A stretch of DNA of 64,000 nt from Lawsonibacter celer (GCF_014281125.1 NZ_JACOEA010000005.1:62001-126000), one strand, 5' to 3'; shown: positions 9,049 to 17,708, numbered from the stretch's first letter. The notes: generated from the sequence alone by a model not told the origin. Numbers and translations are program-made.

Positions 9049-9082
9049 ACGAAAAGTGTAGGTTTTTACCTACACTTTTCGT
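9049..9082. promoter_or_regulatory. Perfect 15-bp inverted repeat upstream of the TetR gene
   Basis: ACGAAAAGTGTAGGT, loop TTTT, then its exact complement. It lies between the MFS gene (stop 8999) and the TetR gene (start 9141). No T-run follows on the plus strand, so either an operator for the TetR protein or an atypical terminator is possible. Confidence 0.55.
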
Positions 9083-9140
9083 ACTGTCAATTTTAAGTTA
9101 AAGAATCGGTTTGTAATATCGAAGTGGGGAGGGACACGGC

Positions 9141-9743
9141 ATGTGTGCGGACATGATTCCAATTGAGAACGAGATCAACCAGGTTCTGCAGACAAAGTCC
9201 TGCCTATATACGGCGCTGTTTGAGTTGCTGAAATCACGCCCTTACGAGTCGATCACCGTGGGACAGATCTGTAAGAAAGCGGATTTTTCACGGGCGGTAT
9301 TTTATAACCATTACCACAACAAAGATGAGTTTCTGCGGGAGATATTTGACCGCATTGTCTTTTATTACCACACCAAAATTGAAAGAGCGGAGCAGGAGCA
9401 TCAGCTGACCGAGACCTATACGCATGTCACCTGGCTGCGAGTGCTCTCCAAAAACAAAGAATTCTTTTTGCTGTTGGAGCGCATTGGGAAAACGGAGTGG
9501 CTGGTGGAGTACCTGGCCAGTGAATTTGACAATCTGTTTGCCAAATTGGCCCATGAGGAGCCAACTGAGTCCGAGCTATTTCACAACTATTTTGTGACCT
9601 ACCACGCCATGGGGGTGTGCGGATTATATATGAAATGGCTCAAAGAGGGTGAGCCGCTGCCGCTGGAGCAGTTTTCCGGAATTATCATGCACCTGTATCA
9701 GTACAAAAACATCAGATCTTTTTTGAATTTTCTGGAGGAATAG
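9141..9743 (+). CDS. TetR/AcrR-family regulator
   Basis: 200 residues. The N-terminal helix-turn-helix domain covers about residues 15-65 and has the family pattern SITVGQICKKADFSRAVFYNHYHNKDE. The C-terminal ligand domain (about 75-200) resembles the TetR_C types found in Clostridia. The ATG at 9141 follows GGGAGG; an in-frame ATG five codons later is an alternative. It is on the same strand as the catabolic genes and is followed directly by a strong terminator. It probably senses the pathway substrate or a CoA derivative and controls the dyads at 3524-3577 or 9049-9082 (inference). Confidence 0.85.
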   Translation: MCADMIPIENEINQVLQTKSCLYTALFELLKSRPYESITVGQICKKADFSRAVFYNHYHNKDEFLREIFDRIVFYYHTKIERAEQEHQLTETYTHVTWLRVLSKNKEFFLLLERIGKTEWLVEYLASEFDNLFAKLAHEEPTESELFHNYFVTYHAMGVCGLYMKWLKEGEPLPLEQFSGIIMHLYQYKNIRSFLNFLEE

Positions 9744-9751
9744 AGCAAGAT

Positions 9752-9788
9752 AAAGGGCCATGAAATCGTCAGATTTCATGGCCCTTTT
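9752..9788 (+). terminator. Terminator after the TetR gene
   Basis: A 16-bp perfect stem (AAAGGGCCATGAAATC and its complement) with a 4-base loop ending in TTTT, beginning 9 bases after the stop codon. It closes the cluster. Confidence 0.9.
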
Positions 9789-9966
9789 GTCTGGTTTCAG
9801 AGGCGCAAAGCGATGGGTCCCATTTGCGACATCAAGGGAATGGAGCATCAGAGACAGGACGTTTTGCCAACTGTGCCAGATCCGGGGTCCGCTTAAGGCC
9901 ATGCAGTTGATTGGAAAAGACTTGACAGGCGCGGCGTATGAGCCTATAATGCGCTTAATTGAACAA

Positions 9967-10075
9967 GGTCTTCAGGGCGGGGTGCAATTCCCCACCGGTG
10001 GTATAGCCCACGAGCCGAAAGGCATGATTCGGTGAAATTCCGAGGCCGACAGTATAGTCTGGATGAAAGAAGATC
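9967..10075 (+). ncRNA. FMN riboswitch (RFN element)
   Basis: The conserved RFN blocks are present: GGTCTTC at the 5' end pairing with GAAGATC at the 3' end (P1), GGGCGGGGTG, ATTCCCCACCGG, AGCCCACGAGCC and GAAATTCCGAGGCCGACAG. It lies about 160 bases before ribD with a terminator hairpin between. FMN binding is expected to favour termination and switch off the riboflavin operon. Confidence 0.96.
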
Positions 10076-10115
10076 GTGTGCCGCAGGAGTAATTGTCTCT
10101 GCGCGCATGGAATTG

Positions 10116-10147
10116 CTCTGGAATGGCGTATCATTCCAGAGTTTTTT
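10116..10147 (+). terminator. Riboswitch-controlled terminator
   Basis: A perfect 10-bp stem, CTCTGGAATG/CATTCCAGAG, with a 6-base loop followed by TTTTTT. It is the expression platform of the FMN riboswitch. Confidence 0.93.
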
Positions 10148-10231
10148 GCTTCCGTGGGCGCGGGCCGCCTCGCCGTTTCATGATGCCTTGAACGAACCGT
10201 TCAAGGCATCTTTTGTTTTTCGGAGGTGAAT

Positions 10232-11338
10232 ATGAACGACCAGGAATATATGCGCTTTGCCCTGACCTTGGCCCAAAACGGCCTTGGATGGACCAGCCCC
10301 AACCCAATTGTGGGCGCGGTGATTGTCAAAGACGGACGGATCATTGGCCAGGGGTATCATAAGCGGTACGGTTCGCTCCACGCGGAGCGCTGCGCTCTGG
10401 CCAGCTGCACAGAGTCCCCGGCAGGGGCTGCGCTGTACGTCACTTTGGAGCCCTGCTGCCACCAGGGAAAGCAGCCGCCCTGCACTGACGCTATCCTGGA
10501 GGCCGGAATCACCCGGGTGGTGGTGGGGGCCGGCGACCCGAATCCCCTGGTGGCCGGGAGGGGGCTGGCAATTCTCCGGGCCCGCGGTGTGCAGGTGGAG
10601 ACCGTTGTTCTCAAGGAGGAATGTTTGGCCCTGAACCGGGTGTTTTTCCACTTCATCCAGACCGGGCGGCCCTATGTGGTAATGAAGTATGCCATGACCA
10701 TGGACGGCAAGATCGCCACCGGCACCGGGGCGTCCCAGTGGATCACCGGCGGGGCGGCGAGGAGGCGTGTTCACGAGGACCGCCATCGGTACACGGCCAT
10801 TATGGCGGGCATCGGCACTGTGCTGACGGATGATCCGTTGCTGACCTGCCGCATGGAGGGCGGAAAGAACCCGATCCGTGTCATCTGCGACTCCGGACTG
10901 CGGACGCCGCTGGACAGCCGGATCGTCCGGACTGCGGGCGATGTGCCGACGATCCTGGCCACGGCCTGCGGCAGCAGAGAGCGGAGAGCAGCCTATGAGG
11001 CCGCCGGCTGCCGGGTGTGGACTCTGCCCGGAAGGGACGGACGGGTAGATCTGCCCGCTCTCATGAAACGGTTGGGGCGGGAAGGCGTCGACAGCGTCCT
11101 TCTGGAGGGCGGCGGCACATTGAACTGGGCGGCCCTGGAGAGCGGCATTGTCCAGCGGGTGCAGGCTTACATCGCCCCATCGATCTTCGGCGGCGCGGCG
11201 GCAAAATCGCCGGTAGGCGGCCTGGGGGTGGAGACACCGGAGCAGGCGGTCCGGCTGAAGAACACCACAATCACCCGGATCGGAGAAGATTTTTTGCTGG
11301 AAAGTGAGGTGGACACAGATGTTTACGGGGATCACTGA
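10232..11338 (+). CDS. ribD: Bifunctional diaminohydroxyphosphoribosylaminopyrimidine deaminase / uracil reductase
   Basis: 368 residues. The N-terminal deaminase domain (about 1-145) carries the zinc site His50-Ala-Glu52, with Cys75 and Cys84 in PCCHQGKQPPC. The C-terminal NADPH reductase domain starts near RPYVVMKYAMTMDGKIA and runs to the end. It performs the second and third steps from GTP toward riboflavin. The ATG at 10232 follows CGGAGG; the GTG six bases earlier overlaps that ribosome site and is less likely. First gene of the FMN-controlled operon; its end overlaps ribE by 20 bases. Confidence 0.97.
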   Translation: MNDQEYMRFALTLAQNGLGWTSPNPIVGAVIVKDGRIIGQGYHKRYGSLHAERCALASCTESPAGAALYVTLEPCCHQGKQPPCTDAILEAGITRVVVGAGDPNPLVAGRGLAILRARGVQVETVVLKEECLALNRVFFHFIQTGRPYVVMKYAMTMDGKIATGTGASQWITGGAARRRVHEDRHRYTAIMAGIGTVLTDDPLLTCRMEGGKNPIRVICDSGLRTPLDSRIVRTAGDVPTILATACGSRERRAAYEAAGCRVWTLPGRDGRVDLPALMKRLGREGVDSVLLEGGGTLNWAALESGIVQRVQAYIAPSIFGGAAAKSPVGGLGVETPEQAVRLKNTTITRIGEDFLLESEVDTDVYGDH

Positions 11339-11966
11339 GGAGATCGGCATCATACGGGCGGTCCGGCGGAGCGCCTGCGCTTCGGTATTATCCATTGGTG
11401 CCAGCCTGGTTTTGTCCGATCTGAGGATTGGTGACAGCGTGGCTGTAAACGGCGTATGCCTGACAGCCACAGGAAAAGACGCCGGGGGCTTTACCGCCGA
11501 TGTGATGCACGAGACGCTGAATCGCTCCTCCCTTGGGCGCCTAGTCCCCGGAAGCCGAGTGAATCTGGAGCGGGCCATGGCGGCGGATGGGCGATTCGGC
11601 GGGCACATTGTCTCCGGCCACATTGACGGGACGGGCCGCATTACCGCCAGACGACAGGATGGCAGTGCAGTGTGGTACACAGTGGAGGCCGTTCCAACCC
11701 TGCTACAGTACATGGTGGAGAAGGGCTCTGTTGCCATAGATGGCGTCAGCCTGACCATAGCTGCCGTCACGGAGACGGACTTCTCCGTGTCGCTGATCCC
11801 CCACACGGCGGGAGTGACGATTTTGGGTGGAAAACGCCCCGGCGATGTGGTCAATCTGGAGACAGACGTCATCGGAAAATATGTGGAAAAGCTACTGCGT
11901 CCAAAGCAGGGAACTGGACCGGCTGGCGGCATTACCCTGGAATTTCTGGCCGGGAACGGATTTTAA
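11319..11966 (+). CDS. ribE: Riboflavin synthase alpha subunit
   Basis: 215 residues with two lumazine-binding repeats: MFTGITEEIG at the N-terminus and a second barrel beginning near GGHIVSGHIDGTG. It joins two 6,7-dimethyl-8-ribityllumazine molecules to give riboflavin. The MFTGI start at 11319 is the standard N-terminus of the family. It lies inside the last codons of ribD, which points to translational coupling. Confidence 0.97.
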   Translation: MFTGITEEIGIIRAVRRSACASVLSIGASLVLSDLRIGDSVAVNGVCLTATGKDAGGFTADVMHETLNRSSLGRLVPGSRVNLERAMAADGRFGGHIVSGHIDGTGRITARRQDGSAVWYTVEAVPTLLQYMVEKGSVAIDGVSLTIAAVTETDFSVSLIPHTAGVTILGGKRPGDVVNLETDVIGKYVEKLLRPKQGTGPAGGITLEFLAGNGF

Positions 11967-11978
11967 GGAGGAAGAACT

Positions 11979-13178
11979 ATGTTTCAGTACAGTACCATCG
12001 AAGAGGCCTTAGAGGAACTGCGGCAGGGGCGCATGATTCTCTGCACCGATGCCCCGGACCGGGAGAATGAGGGCGACCTCATCTGCGCCGCCCAGTTTGC
12101 CACAACGGAAAACGTAAATTTTATGGCCACCCACGCCAAGGGCCTGATCTGTATGCCCATGTCGGCCGCGTATATCCGCAGGCTCCAGCTCCCCCAAATG
12201 GTCCCCAACAGCACGGATAACCACGAAACAGCCTTTACGGTTTCCATTGACCATGTGGAGACCGCCACAGGCATCTCCGCCGCCGAACGCTCCGTCACCG
12301 CCATGAGATGTGTGGAGGAGGACGCAAAGCCCGAGGATTTTCGCCGGCCCGGCCATATGTTCCCTCTGCTGGCAAAGCCAAACGGCGTGTTGGAGCGGGA
12401 GGGGCATACCGAGGCCACCGTGGACCTCTGCCGCCTGGCGGGGCTGAAGGAGTGCGGGCTTTGCTGCGAGATTATGCGGGAGGACGGCACCATGATGCGG
12501 GCCAGGGAGCTGCAGAAAAAGGCTGTGGCGTGGGGGCTGAAATTTATCACGATTCAGGACCTGCAGGCCTATCGCAAGCGCCATGAGAAGCTGGTGGAGC
12601 AGGTGGCGGTAACCCGTTTGCCCACAAAATATGGGGATTTTACCGCCTACGGCTACCGCAATAAGCTAAACGGCGAGCATCATGTGGCACTGGTGAAGGG
12701 CAGTATTGGGGATGGTGCCGAGCTCCTCTGCCGGGTCCACTCCGAGTGCCTGACCGGCGACTGCTTCGGCTCCCGCCGCTGTGACTGCGGCGAGCAGCTG
12801 GCGGCAGCCATGAGCCAGATCGAGGCCGAGGGCCGTGGCATCCTGCTGTACATGCGCCAGGAGGGGCGCGGCATCGGGCTGCTGAATAAGCTCAAGGCTT
12901 ACGCACTCCAGGACGAGGGCATGGATACGATAGAGGCCAATCTTGCCCTGGGCTTTGCCGGAGACCTGCGAGAGTACTTCATCGGGGCCCAAATTCTCCG
13001 GGACCTGGGCGCCAAAACCCTGCGCCTGCTGACCAACAACCCGGACAAGGTCTACCAACTGGCTGATTACGGCATGGAGATTGTGGAACGGGTCCCCATC
13101 CAGGTGGAAGCTACAGAGGAGGACCTGTTCTATCTGCGGACCAAGCAGCGGCGCATGGGACACATTCTCAGCTATTAA
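11979..13178 (+). CDS. ribBA: Bifunctional 3,4-dihydroxy-2-butanone-4-phosphate synthase / GTP cyclohydrolase II
   Basis: 399 residues. The N-terminal RibB domain (about 1-200) contains DRENEGDL (residues 27-34), which binds metal and substrate. The C-terminal RibA domain (about 205-399) has the zinc motif [15 protein letters not shown] and the GTP-binding stretch [12 protein letters not shown]. It supplies both precursors of the pathway. The ATG follows AAGGAGG 12 bases after ribE. The lengths of both domains are normal and no key residue is missing. Confidence 0.97.
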   Translation: MFQYSTIEEALEELRQGRMILCTDAPDRENEGDLICAAQFATTENVNFMATHAKGLICMPMSAAYIRRLQLPQMVPNSTDNHETAFTVSIDHVETATGISAAERSVTAMRCVEEDAKPEDFRRPGHMFPLLAKPNGVLEREGHTEATVDLCRLAGLKECGLCCEIMREDGTMMRARELQKKAVAWGLKFITIQDLQAYRKRHEKLVEQVAVTRLPTKYGDFTAYGYRNKLNGEHHVALVKGSIGDGAELLCRVHSECLTGDCFGSRRCDCGEQLAAAMSQIEAEGRGILLYMRQEGRGIGLLNKLKAYALQDEGMDTIEANLALGFAGDLREYFIGAQILRDLGAKTLRLLTNNPDKVYQLADYGMEIVERVPIQVEATEEDLFYLRTKQRRMGHILSY

Positions 13179-13219
13179 AGTTCAGATCATATTCAGATCA
13201 TATCAGGAGGAACTATGCG

Positions 13220-13687
13220 ATGAAAATCTATGAGGGTAAGCTGGTATCTGAGGGGATTAAGGTGGGCGTCGTGTGCGCCCGGTTCAACGAATTCATTGTG
13301 GCCAAACTGCTGAGCGGCTGCCGAGATATGCTGCTGCGGCACAACGTAAAAGAGGACGATATTTCCGTTGCCTGGGTGCCGGGCGCCTTCGAAATTCCGC
13401 TTATCGCCTCCAAGATGGCCAAAAGCGGCAAATATGACGCAGTGATCGCCCTGGGCGCGGTCATACGGGGCAGCACCAGCCACTACGACTATGTGTGCAG
13501 CGAGGTGTCCAAGGGAATCGCCAATGTGGCCCTGAACAGTGATGTTCCCGTCATGTTCGGTGTCCTCACAACCGACACCATTGAGCAGGCCATCGAGCGG
13601 GCGGGGACCAAGGCCGGCAACAAGGGCGCAGATTGCGCCGAGGGTGCGATTGAGATGGTGAATCTGATCCGCGCTATGGAGGGCTGA
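13220..13687 (+). CDS. ribH: 6,7-dimethyl-8-ribityllumazine synthase
   Basis: 155 residues of the icosahedral lumazine synthase family. Visible are the substrate loop [24 protein letters not shown] with the conserved catalytic histidine, and [24 protein letters not shown] near the C-terminus. The start is ATG at 13220; an ATG six bases earlier hits a stop after two codons. Last gene of the rib operon, in the Bacillus order D-E-BA-H. Confidence 0.97.
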   Translation: MKIYEGKLVSEGIKVGVVCARFNEFIVAKLLSGCRDMLLRHNVKEDDISVAWVPGAFEIPLIASKMAKSGKYDAVIALGAVIRGSTSHYDYVCSEVSKGIANVALNSDVPVMFGVLTTDTIEQAIERAGTKAGNKGADCAEGAIEMVNLIRAMEG

Positions 13688-14027
13688 AAATGATGAATCT
13701 CCTCGCTGATTAGACGGTGTACGGATCTATGTGCCGACCGTTCAGCAGACCTGCGGCCGCCGGACAGTTGGGTCTGGCGAGGGTGACCATGCCTGCCAAT
13801 AGAGAAAAATAAGGCAAAGGGCCTCCAGAGGCGTTATGGACTAAACAGGCCCCGCTTTTCGAACATTTTTATCGAAAAGCGGGGCCTGTTCAAGTTGGAA
13901 GGGACGGCTAAAATCGATATTTCCCAATGACAAAAACATCCGTAGGATAGCCGCCAAACCGAAGCTAGGCGGTAACGGGTTCGGTTTGGAGAGGAGGAGC
14001 AGCGGTGTGAGTGCGCTCTGACTTTTG
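13688..14027. other. Intergenic gap between ribH and ssrA
   Basis: 340 bases with no credible gene. It holds the strong inverted repeat at 13844-13890 and a weaker one near 13953-13989 (CCAAACCGAA/TTCGGTTTGG). Nothing else was recognised. Confidence 0.7.
13844..13890. terminator. Long inverted repeat, likely terminator of the rib operon
   Basis: A 19-bp perfect stem (AACAGGCCCCGCTTTTCGA and complement) with a 9-base loop, about 160 bases after ribH. The T-run is inside the stem and not after it, so the terminator role is probable rather than certain. It could act in both directions. Confidence 0.6.
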
Positions 14028-14065
14028 AAAAAAGTCGGAGCAAACGATATGACGTTTGCTCCGAC
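14028..14065 (-). terminator. ssrA terminator
   Basis: On the minus strand, GTCGGAGCAAACG, loop, CGTTTGCTCCGAC, then TTTTTT, starting right after the CCA end of tmRNA. A textbook intrinsic terminator. Confidence 0.93.
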
Positions 14066-14066
14066 G

Positions 14067-14412
14067 TGGTGGAGGCGGGGGGAGTCGAACCCCCGTCCGA
14101 AAACGCTTTAACGGGAACCTCTCCGGGCGCAGACGGTTATTTACATTCCCGCACCCCAGCGTGAGCCGTCACACTCAGGGGATTGGTAGCTTCATTGTTC
14201 ATGGTGCGCTCAAAGCTTTGCGCACACACGTGCACCACTCAGTCACGCCCTGCCCCGGCTCGTGGTCCTTCCGGGGAGGACGGCCGCGTTAAGCCGCGGC
14301 GAGAACTACGTTATCGTTGTTCTTTAATTTATAAAGTGCCCATTTTAAGGATGTTAGGCGCATCCGCCCGCTATTCCCGCCTCTACGTCCCCGTCGAAAC
14401 CAGTACGCCCCC
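14067..14412 (-). ncRNA. ssrA: Transfer-messenger RNA (tmRNA)
   Basis: 346 nt. On the minus strand the 5' end GGGGGCGTACTGGTTTCGACGG and the 3' end GGTTCGACTCCC...CCTCCACCA form the tRNA-Ala-like half. The tag reading frame ends ...NNDNVVLAAA with TAA at 14289-14291, a normal hydrophobic Ala-Ala proteolysis tag. It rescues stalled ribosomes together with SmpB, whose gene lies about 760 bases upstream on the same strand. Confidence 0.95.
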
Positions 14413-14632
14413 GTGTCGTCGCAAAGTCCATTTCATTTAGGACACCCGCCAAAGGCGGGCATCCCGCATTCCATTCCCTTGCTCCTCCGCTTCCCATCGA
14501 ACCCGCTTGCGCTGGGCTTCGATGGGAGATACGGGGATGGACCGCCTCCAACCGCCCTGCCCATATGTGGGGCGGCTGGAGGACAGGCCGTAAAGTCGGA
14601 ACCTATGTCTGCTTTTTACGTTGAGCGGTTGA
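14413..14632. repeat. Palindrome-rich intergenic element, copy 1
   Basis: It contains CCCGCC-AAA-GGCGGG (14445-14459), TCCCATCGAA...TTCGATGGGA (14492-14527) and a GC-rich hairpin near 14545-14582. The core ACCCGC...GCGCTGGGCTTCG-N-TGGG recurs between sigma factor and dusB genes near 44480-44515. Function unknown; possibly a dispersed intergenic repeat. Confidence 0.45.
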
Positions 14633-15154
14633 TTAGCACTTCTCCGGGGCGGGATAATCCACGCCGAAGGTCTCCACTGTGACAGACTTCATGCGCTGAT
14701 CCTCCAGGGGTTTATCCATCCGGTCCCGGCGGGCGGAGACAATGGCGTCCGCCACCTCCAGCCCCTCGATCACCTTGCCGAAGGAGGCGTACTGCCCATC
14801 CAGATGGGGCGCCTGCTCCACCATGATGAAGAACTGGCTGCCCGCGGAATTGGGATTCATGGCACGGGCCATGGAGAGCACGCCCCGGTCATGCTTCAGA
14901 TTGTTGGGAAAACGGTTTCCGGCAAACTCCCCTTTGATGGAGTAGCCGGGGCCGCCCATGCCGGTGCCGTCGGGGCAGCCGCCCTGAATCATAAAGCCAG
15001 GAATGACCCGGTGGAAGATCAGGCCGTTGTAAAAGCCGCTTTTGACCAGGCTGATGAAGTTGTTCACCGTGTTGGGGGCCACCTCGGGATAGAGCTCGGC
15101 GACCATCCTGCCGCCGTTTTCCATCTCAAAGGTAACAATGGGGTTCTGAGCCAT
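14633..15154 (-). CDS. Peptidyl-prolyl cis-trans isomerase, cyclophilin type
   Basis: 173 residues, cytoplasmic (no signal peptide). Cyclophilin signatures are FHRVIPGFMIQGGCPDGTG and GVLSMARAMNPNSAGSQFFI, including the catalytic Arg of FHRV and the Gln/Phe of SQFFI. It speeds proline isomerisation in folding proteins. ATG 15154 (MAQNPIVTFEMENG) follows AAAAGGAG; the longer upstream reading has no ribosome site. It lies just downstream of smpB. Confidence 0.95.
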   Translation of the reverse strand: MAQNPIVTFEMENGGRMVAELYPEVAPNTVNNFISLVKSGFYNGLIFHRVIPGFMIQGGCPDGTGMGGPGYSIKGEFAGNRFPNNLKHDRGVLSMARAMNPNSAGSQFFIMVEQAPHLDGQYASFGKVIEGLEVADAIVSARRDRMDKPLEDQRMKSVTVETFGVDYPAPEKC

Positions 15155-15173
15155 GTTCCACACTCCTTTTTGT

Positions 15174-15644
15174 TCAATTGCCGCCACGGCGGGATTTCAT
15201 CGCGCGGTCGATTTCCCGCTTGGCATCCTTTGCCGCTGCCGCGTCCCGCTTATCATAGAGCTTTTTACCCTTGCACAGGCCCACCTCCAGCTTGAGCCGG
15301 GGACCGCGGAAGTAGATGGACAGGGGGACCAGGGCGTAGCCGTCCTGCTTGACTTTGGCAAAAAGACGCAGGATCTCCCGCTTGTGCATCAGCAGACGGC
15401 GGGGGCGGCGGGGGTCTTTGTTGAAAATATTGCCCTTCTCATAGGGACTGATGTGCATGCCGTGAACCGCCATCTCTCCGTCCTTGATGAGACAGTAGGA
15501 GTCCTTCAGATTCACATTGCCAAGACGGATGGATTTGACCTCTGTTCCCGCCAGTTCAATGCCGGCCTCGTATTTATCTTCCACAAAATAATCGTGATAG
15601 GCCTTGCTGTTCTTGGCCACGATCTTGACCCCTTTGACATCCAC
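15174..15644 (-). CDS. smpB: SsrA-binding protein SmpB
   Basis: 156 residues, the usual family length. Conserved blocks are NSKAYHDYFVEDKYEAGIEL, GTEVKSIRLGNVNLKDSY, the H-x-SPYEKGN block, and the basic C-terminal tail (KREIDRAMKSRRGGN) that enters the ribosomal decoding site. It binds tmRNA and takes the place of an anticodon stem during trans-translation. The ssrA gene itself is on the same strand beyond ppiB. Confidence 0.97.
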   Translation of the reverse strand: MDVKGVKIVAKNSKAYHDYFVEDKYEAGIELAGTEVKSIRLGNVNLKDSYCLIKDGEMAVHGMHISPYEKGNIFNKDPRRPRRLLMHKREILRLFAKVKQDGYALVPLSIYFRGPRLKLEVGLCKGKKLYDKRDAAAAKDAKREIDRAMKSRRGGN

Positions 15645-15699
15645 GGCTTCACCTCCCTGCAGGTGCTTAGATATGTATTATACCATGGCTGTCAATAGT

Positions 15700-16194
15700 T
15701 CAGACCGGAAAAAAGGAGAGCAGCACGCCCAGTGCATTGCGGTCCACAAGCAGGCGGCCGTGTTCCGCCAGGCGGGCCTCCTGGTGGGGCCGGGGCGACT
15801 CCAGGCGGCCAAACTCGGACAGGCGGTTGGCCGCCTGCTCCGCTCCGGCGGGAAAGGAGAGCCAGTAGCGCCCTTCCCACCAGAAGAGGGCGGCGTCCGG
15901 CCGTGGGACACTCAGGCTGCGTGCGGCATCCAAAAGAGTCTCCAGATCGCCAAAGGAGAGCCAAATGTGCTCCGGCGCGCTGACACGGGCAAAGACCAGC
16001 ACGCCGCAGGCATCCGGGTAGGCCTCGATCTCAATGGAGCCGTCCAGCGTGATACCCGCCTGGGCAAAGGCGTCCTGGGTGAGCTCCAGCGCCCGCTCCA
16101 GAGTAAGACCAGAGGGGGTAAGCCCCCTCTCTTTCAAGTCGGCAGGGGTAATGTACAGCGCGACGCTGGTGCTGCCGATAGGCTGGATCGTCAT
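15700..16194 (-). CDS. mecA: MecA-family adaptor protein
   Basis: 164 residues. The N-terminal part (IGSTSVALYITPADLKERGL) and the C-terminal half (FGDLETLLDAARSL, FWWEGRYWLSF, LSEFGR, LAEHGRLLVDRNAL) follow the MecA pattern, in which the N-domain binds a substrate and the C-domain binds ClpC. It is shorter than B. subtilis MecA (218) and has a short linker. Start chosen at ATG 16194 behind GGAGGTC. The targets in this organism are unknown. It is moderately diverged from the type member. Confidence 0.75.
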   Translation of the reverse strand: MTIQPIGSTSVALYITPADLKERGLTPSGLTLERALELTQDAFAQAGITLDGSIEIEAYPDACGVLVFARVSAPEHIWLSFGDLETLLDAARSLSVPRPDAALFWWEGRYWLSFPAGAEQAANRLSEFGRLESPRPHQEARLAEHGRLLVDRNALGVLLSFFPV

Positions 16195-16367
16195 GGTGGA
16201 AAGACCTCCTTCAAGGCGTTTGATATCCGTCGGGACCATTATACGCGGCCGGGTGGGCCTTGGATAGCTGTAATGATTGGTGGGATTGGCAAAAGAGTGG
16301 CGGAGCGGAGAATTGTGTGGTATACTAATTTTGATTTTAGATTTTTCTTGAGGCGGAGGGGCTGGCT

Positions 16368-16904
16368 ATGGAACTGATGGAAAAGACGGTGGAGCGCCAG
16401 GTGGTGTTTGAGGGCGTGGTTGTGACCGTACGCCAGGACCGGGCGCAGCTGCCCAACGGACGCATTGTGGGCCGGGAGGTGGTGGAGCACCCCGGCGGCG
16501 TGGCTGTTTTGCCGCTGCACAGGGACGGCACTGTGGACGTGGTGCGGCAGTTCCGCTATCCCTTTCAGAAGGTGGTTACAGAGCTGCCCGCCGGCAAGCT
16601 GGACAGGGGCGAGGAACCACGCCTGGCCGCCCTGCGGGAGTTGCAGGAGGAAGTGGGGGTTATTCCCGGCGAGCTGATCGACCTGGGCTGCCTCTACGTC
16701 TCTCCGGGCATCTCCAATGAGGTGCTCCATATGTACTTGGCCCGGGACCTGCGGCAGGGGGCCTGCCACCCGGACGAGGATGAATTTCTGGAGGGCGACC
16801 GGGTGCCCTTTGAGGACCTCCTGGGGCAGGTTATGTCCGGGGCGATCTGTGACGCCAAGACCGTGGCGCTGGTGCTGAAAACCAAGGAATATCTGGGGCT
16901 GTAA
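16368..16904 (+). CDS. Nudix hydrolase, ADP-ribose pyrophosphatase type
   Basis: 178 residues. The full Nudix box is present: G-x5-E-x7-REL-x-EE-x-GV in GKLDRGEEP...RELQEEVGV. It is preceded by FRYPFQKVVTELPAGKLD, and the C-terminal part has the block DEFLEGDRVPFEDL, all as in NudF/YqkG. It is expected to hydrolyse ADP-ribose to AMP and ribose-5-phosphate. It lies 24 bases before walR and may share its transcript. Confidence 0.9.
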   Translation: MELMEKTVERQVVFEGVVVTVRQDRAQLPNGRIVGREVVEHPGGVAVLPLHRDGTVDVVRQFRYPFQKVVTELPAGKLDRGEEPRLAALRELQEEVGVIPGELIDLGCLYVSPGISNEVLHMYLARDLRQGACHPDEDEFLEGDRVPFEDLLGQVMSGAICDAKTVALVLKTKEYLGL

Positions 16905-16928
16905 CACCGAACAAAAAGGAGTGGGAGC

Positions 16929-17642
16929 ATGGGCAAGCGGATTCTGATCGTCGAGGACGAGAAGAACATCGTGGATATCCTGAGCTTTAACCTGGTGAAA
17001 GAGGGCTATGAGACCCTGGAGGCGTACGACGGTGAGGCCGGGCTGCAGCTGGCGCTGGAGCAGGATCCGGACCTGATTTTGCTGGACCTGATGCTGCCGC
17101 GGATGAACGGCTTCGATGTATGCCGTTCCCTGCGGGAGCGGGGGCACGGCACGCCTGTGATTATGCTCACCGCCCGCGAGGAGGAGACCGACAAGGTGCT
17201 GGGCCTGGAGCTGGGGGCGGACGACTATATCACCAAGCCCTTTTCCATGCGGGAGCTGCTGGCGCGGGTCAAGGCCAACATCCGGCGCAATGAGATGCCA
17301 AGAGCCCTTGAAAACGCCGCCGCACCCGCCGGCGGCGGGAAGCGCATGCAGCTGGGCCGCATCGCGATTGACCCGGAGCTGATGGTGGCCTACAAGGACA
17401 ACCGCACGCTGGAGCTGACCCAGCGGGAATACGAGCTGCTGAAATTCCTGGCTGCCCAGCCGGGAAAGGTGTTCTCCCGGGAGGCGCTGATGGAGCACGT
17501 GTGGAATTATGAGGGCTATGTGGGCGACGTGCGCGCCGTGGACGTGGCGGTGCGTCGGCTGCGGGAAAAAGTGGAGGACGACCCGGCCGCGCCGCAGTTT
17601 ATCGTGACGCGGCGGGGGCTGGGGTATCTGTTCAACGCCTGA
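16929..17642 (+). CDS. walR: OmpR-family response regulator, WalR-like
   Basis: 237 residues. Receiver domain about 1-120 with acidic pocket E9-D10, phosphoacceptor Asp53 and the KPFSMRELLARV block. A winged-helix DNA-binding domain occupies about 135-235 (TQREYELLKFLAAQPGKVFSREAL, then DVAVRRLREKVE). The WalR assignment rests on the kinase plus YycH- and YycI-like partners that follow. In Firmicutes this system controls cell-wall turnover. The ATG follows AGGAG. Confidence 0.88.
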   Translation: MGKRILIVEDEKNIVDILSFNLVKEGYETLEAYDGEAGLQLALEQDPDLILLDLMLPRMNGFDVCRSLRERGHGTPVIMLTAREEETDKVLGLELGADDYITKPFSMRELLARVKANIRRNEMPRALENAAAPAGGGKRMQLGRIAIDPELMVAYKDNRTLELTQREYELLKFLAAQPGKVFSREALMEHVWNYEGYVGDVRAVDVAVRRLREKVEDDPAAPQFIVTRRGLGYLFNA

Positions 17643-17708
17643 GCGGGGCTGGGGCGCTTTCCGGAGGGTGTCTCCTGCCGAGGACGGGGGTTGCGCTCCC
17701 GCGGGAGG

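Noticed and set aside
6282..9050. 922-codon open frame on the minus strand
   Set aside because: It lies opposite the CaiB-like and MFS genes, is rich in His/Gln/Gly as expected from reversed GC-rich codons, and has no recognisable domain. Shadow frame.
10178..11932. 584-codon minus-strand frame over ribD/ribE
   Set aside because: Antisense to two clear riboflavin genes; composition is that of a shadow frame.
13688..14027. Possible small gene after ribH
   Set aside because: No frame with a start, ribosome site and protein-like composition was found; the region holds hairpins instead.
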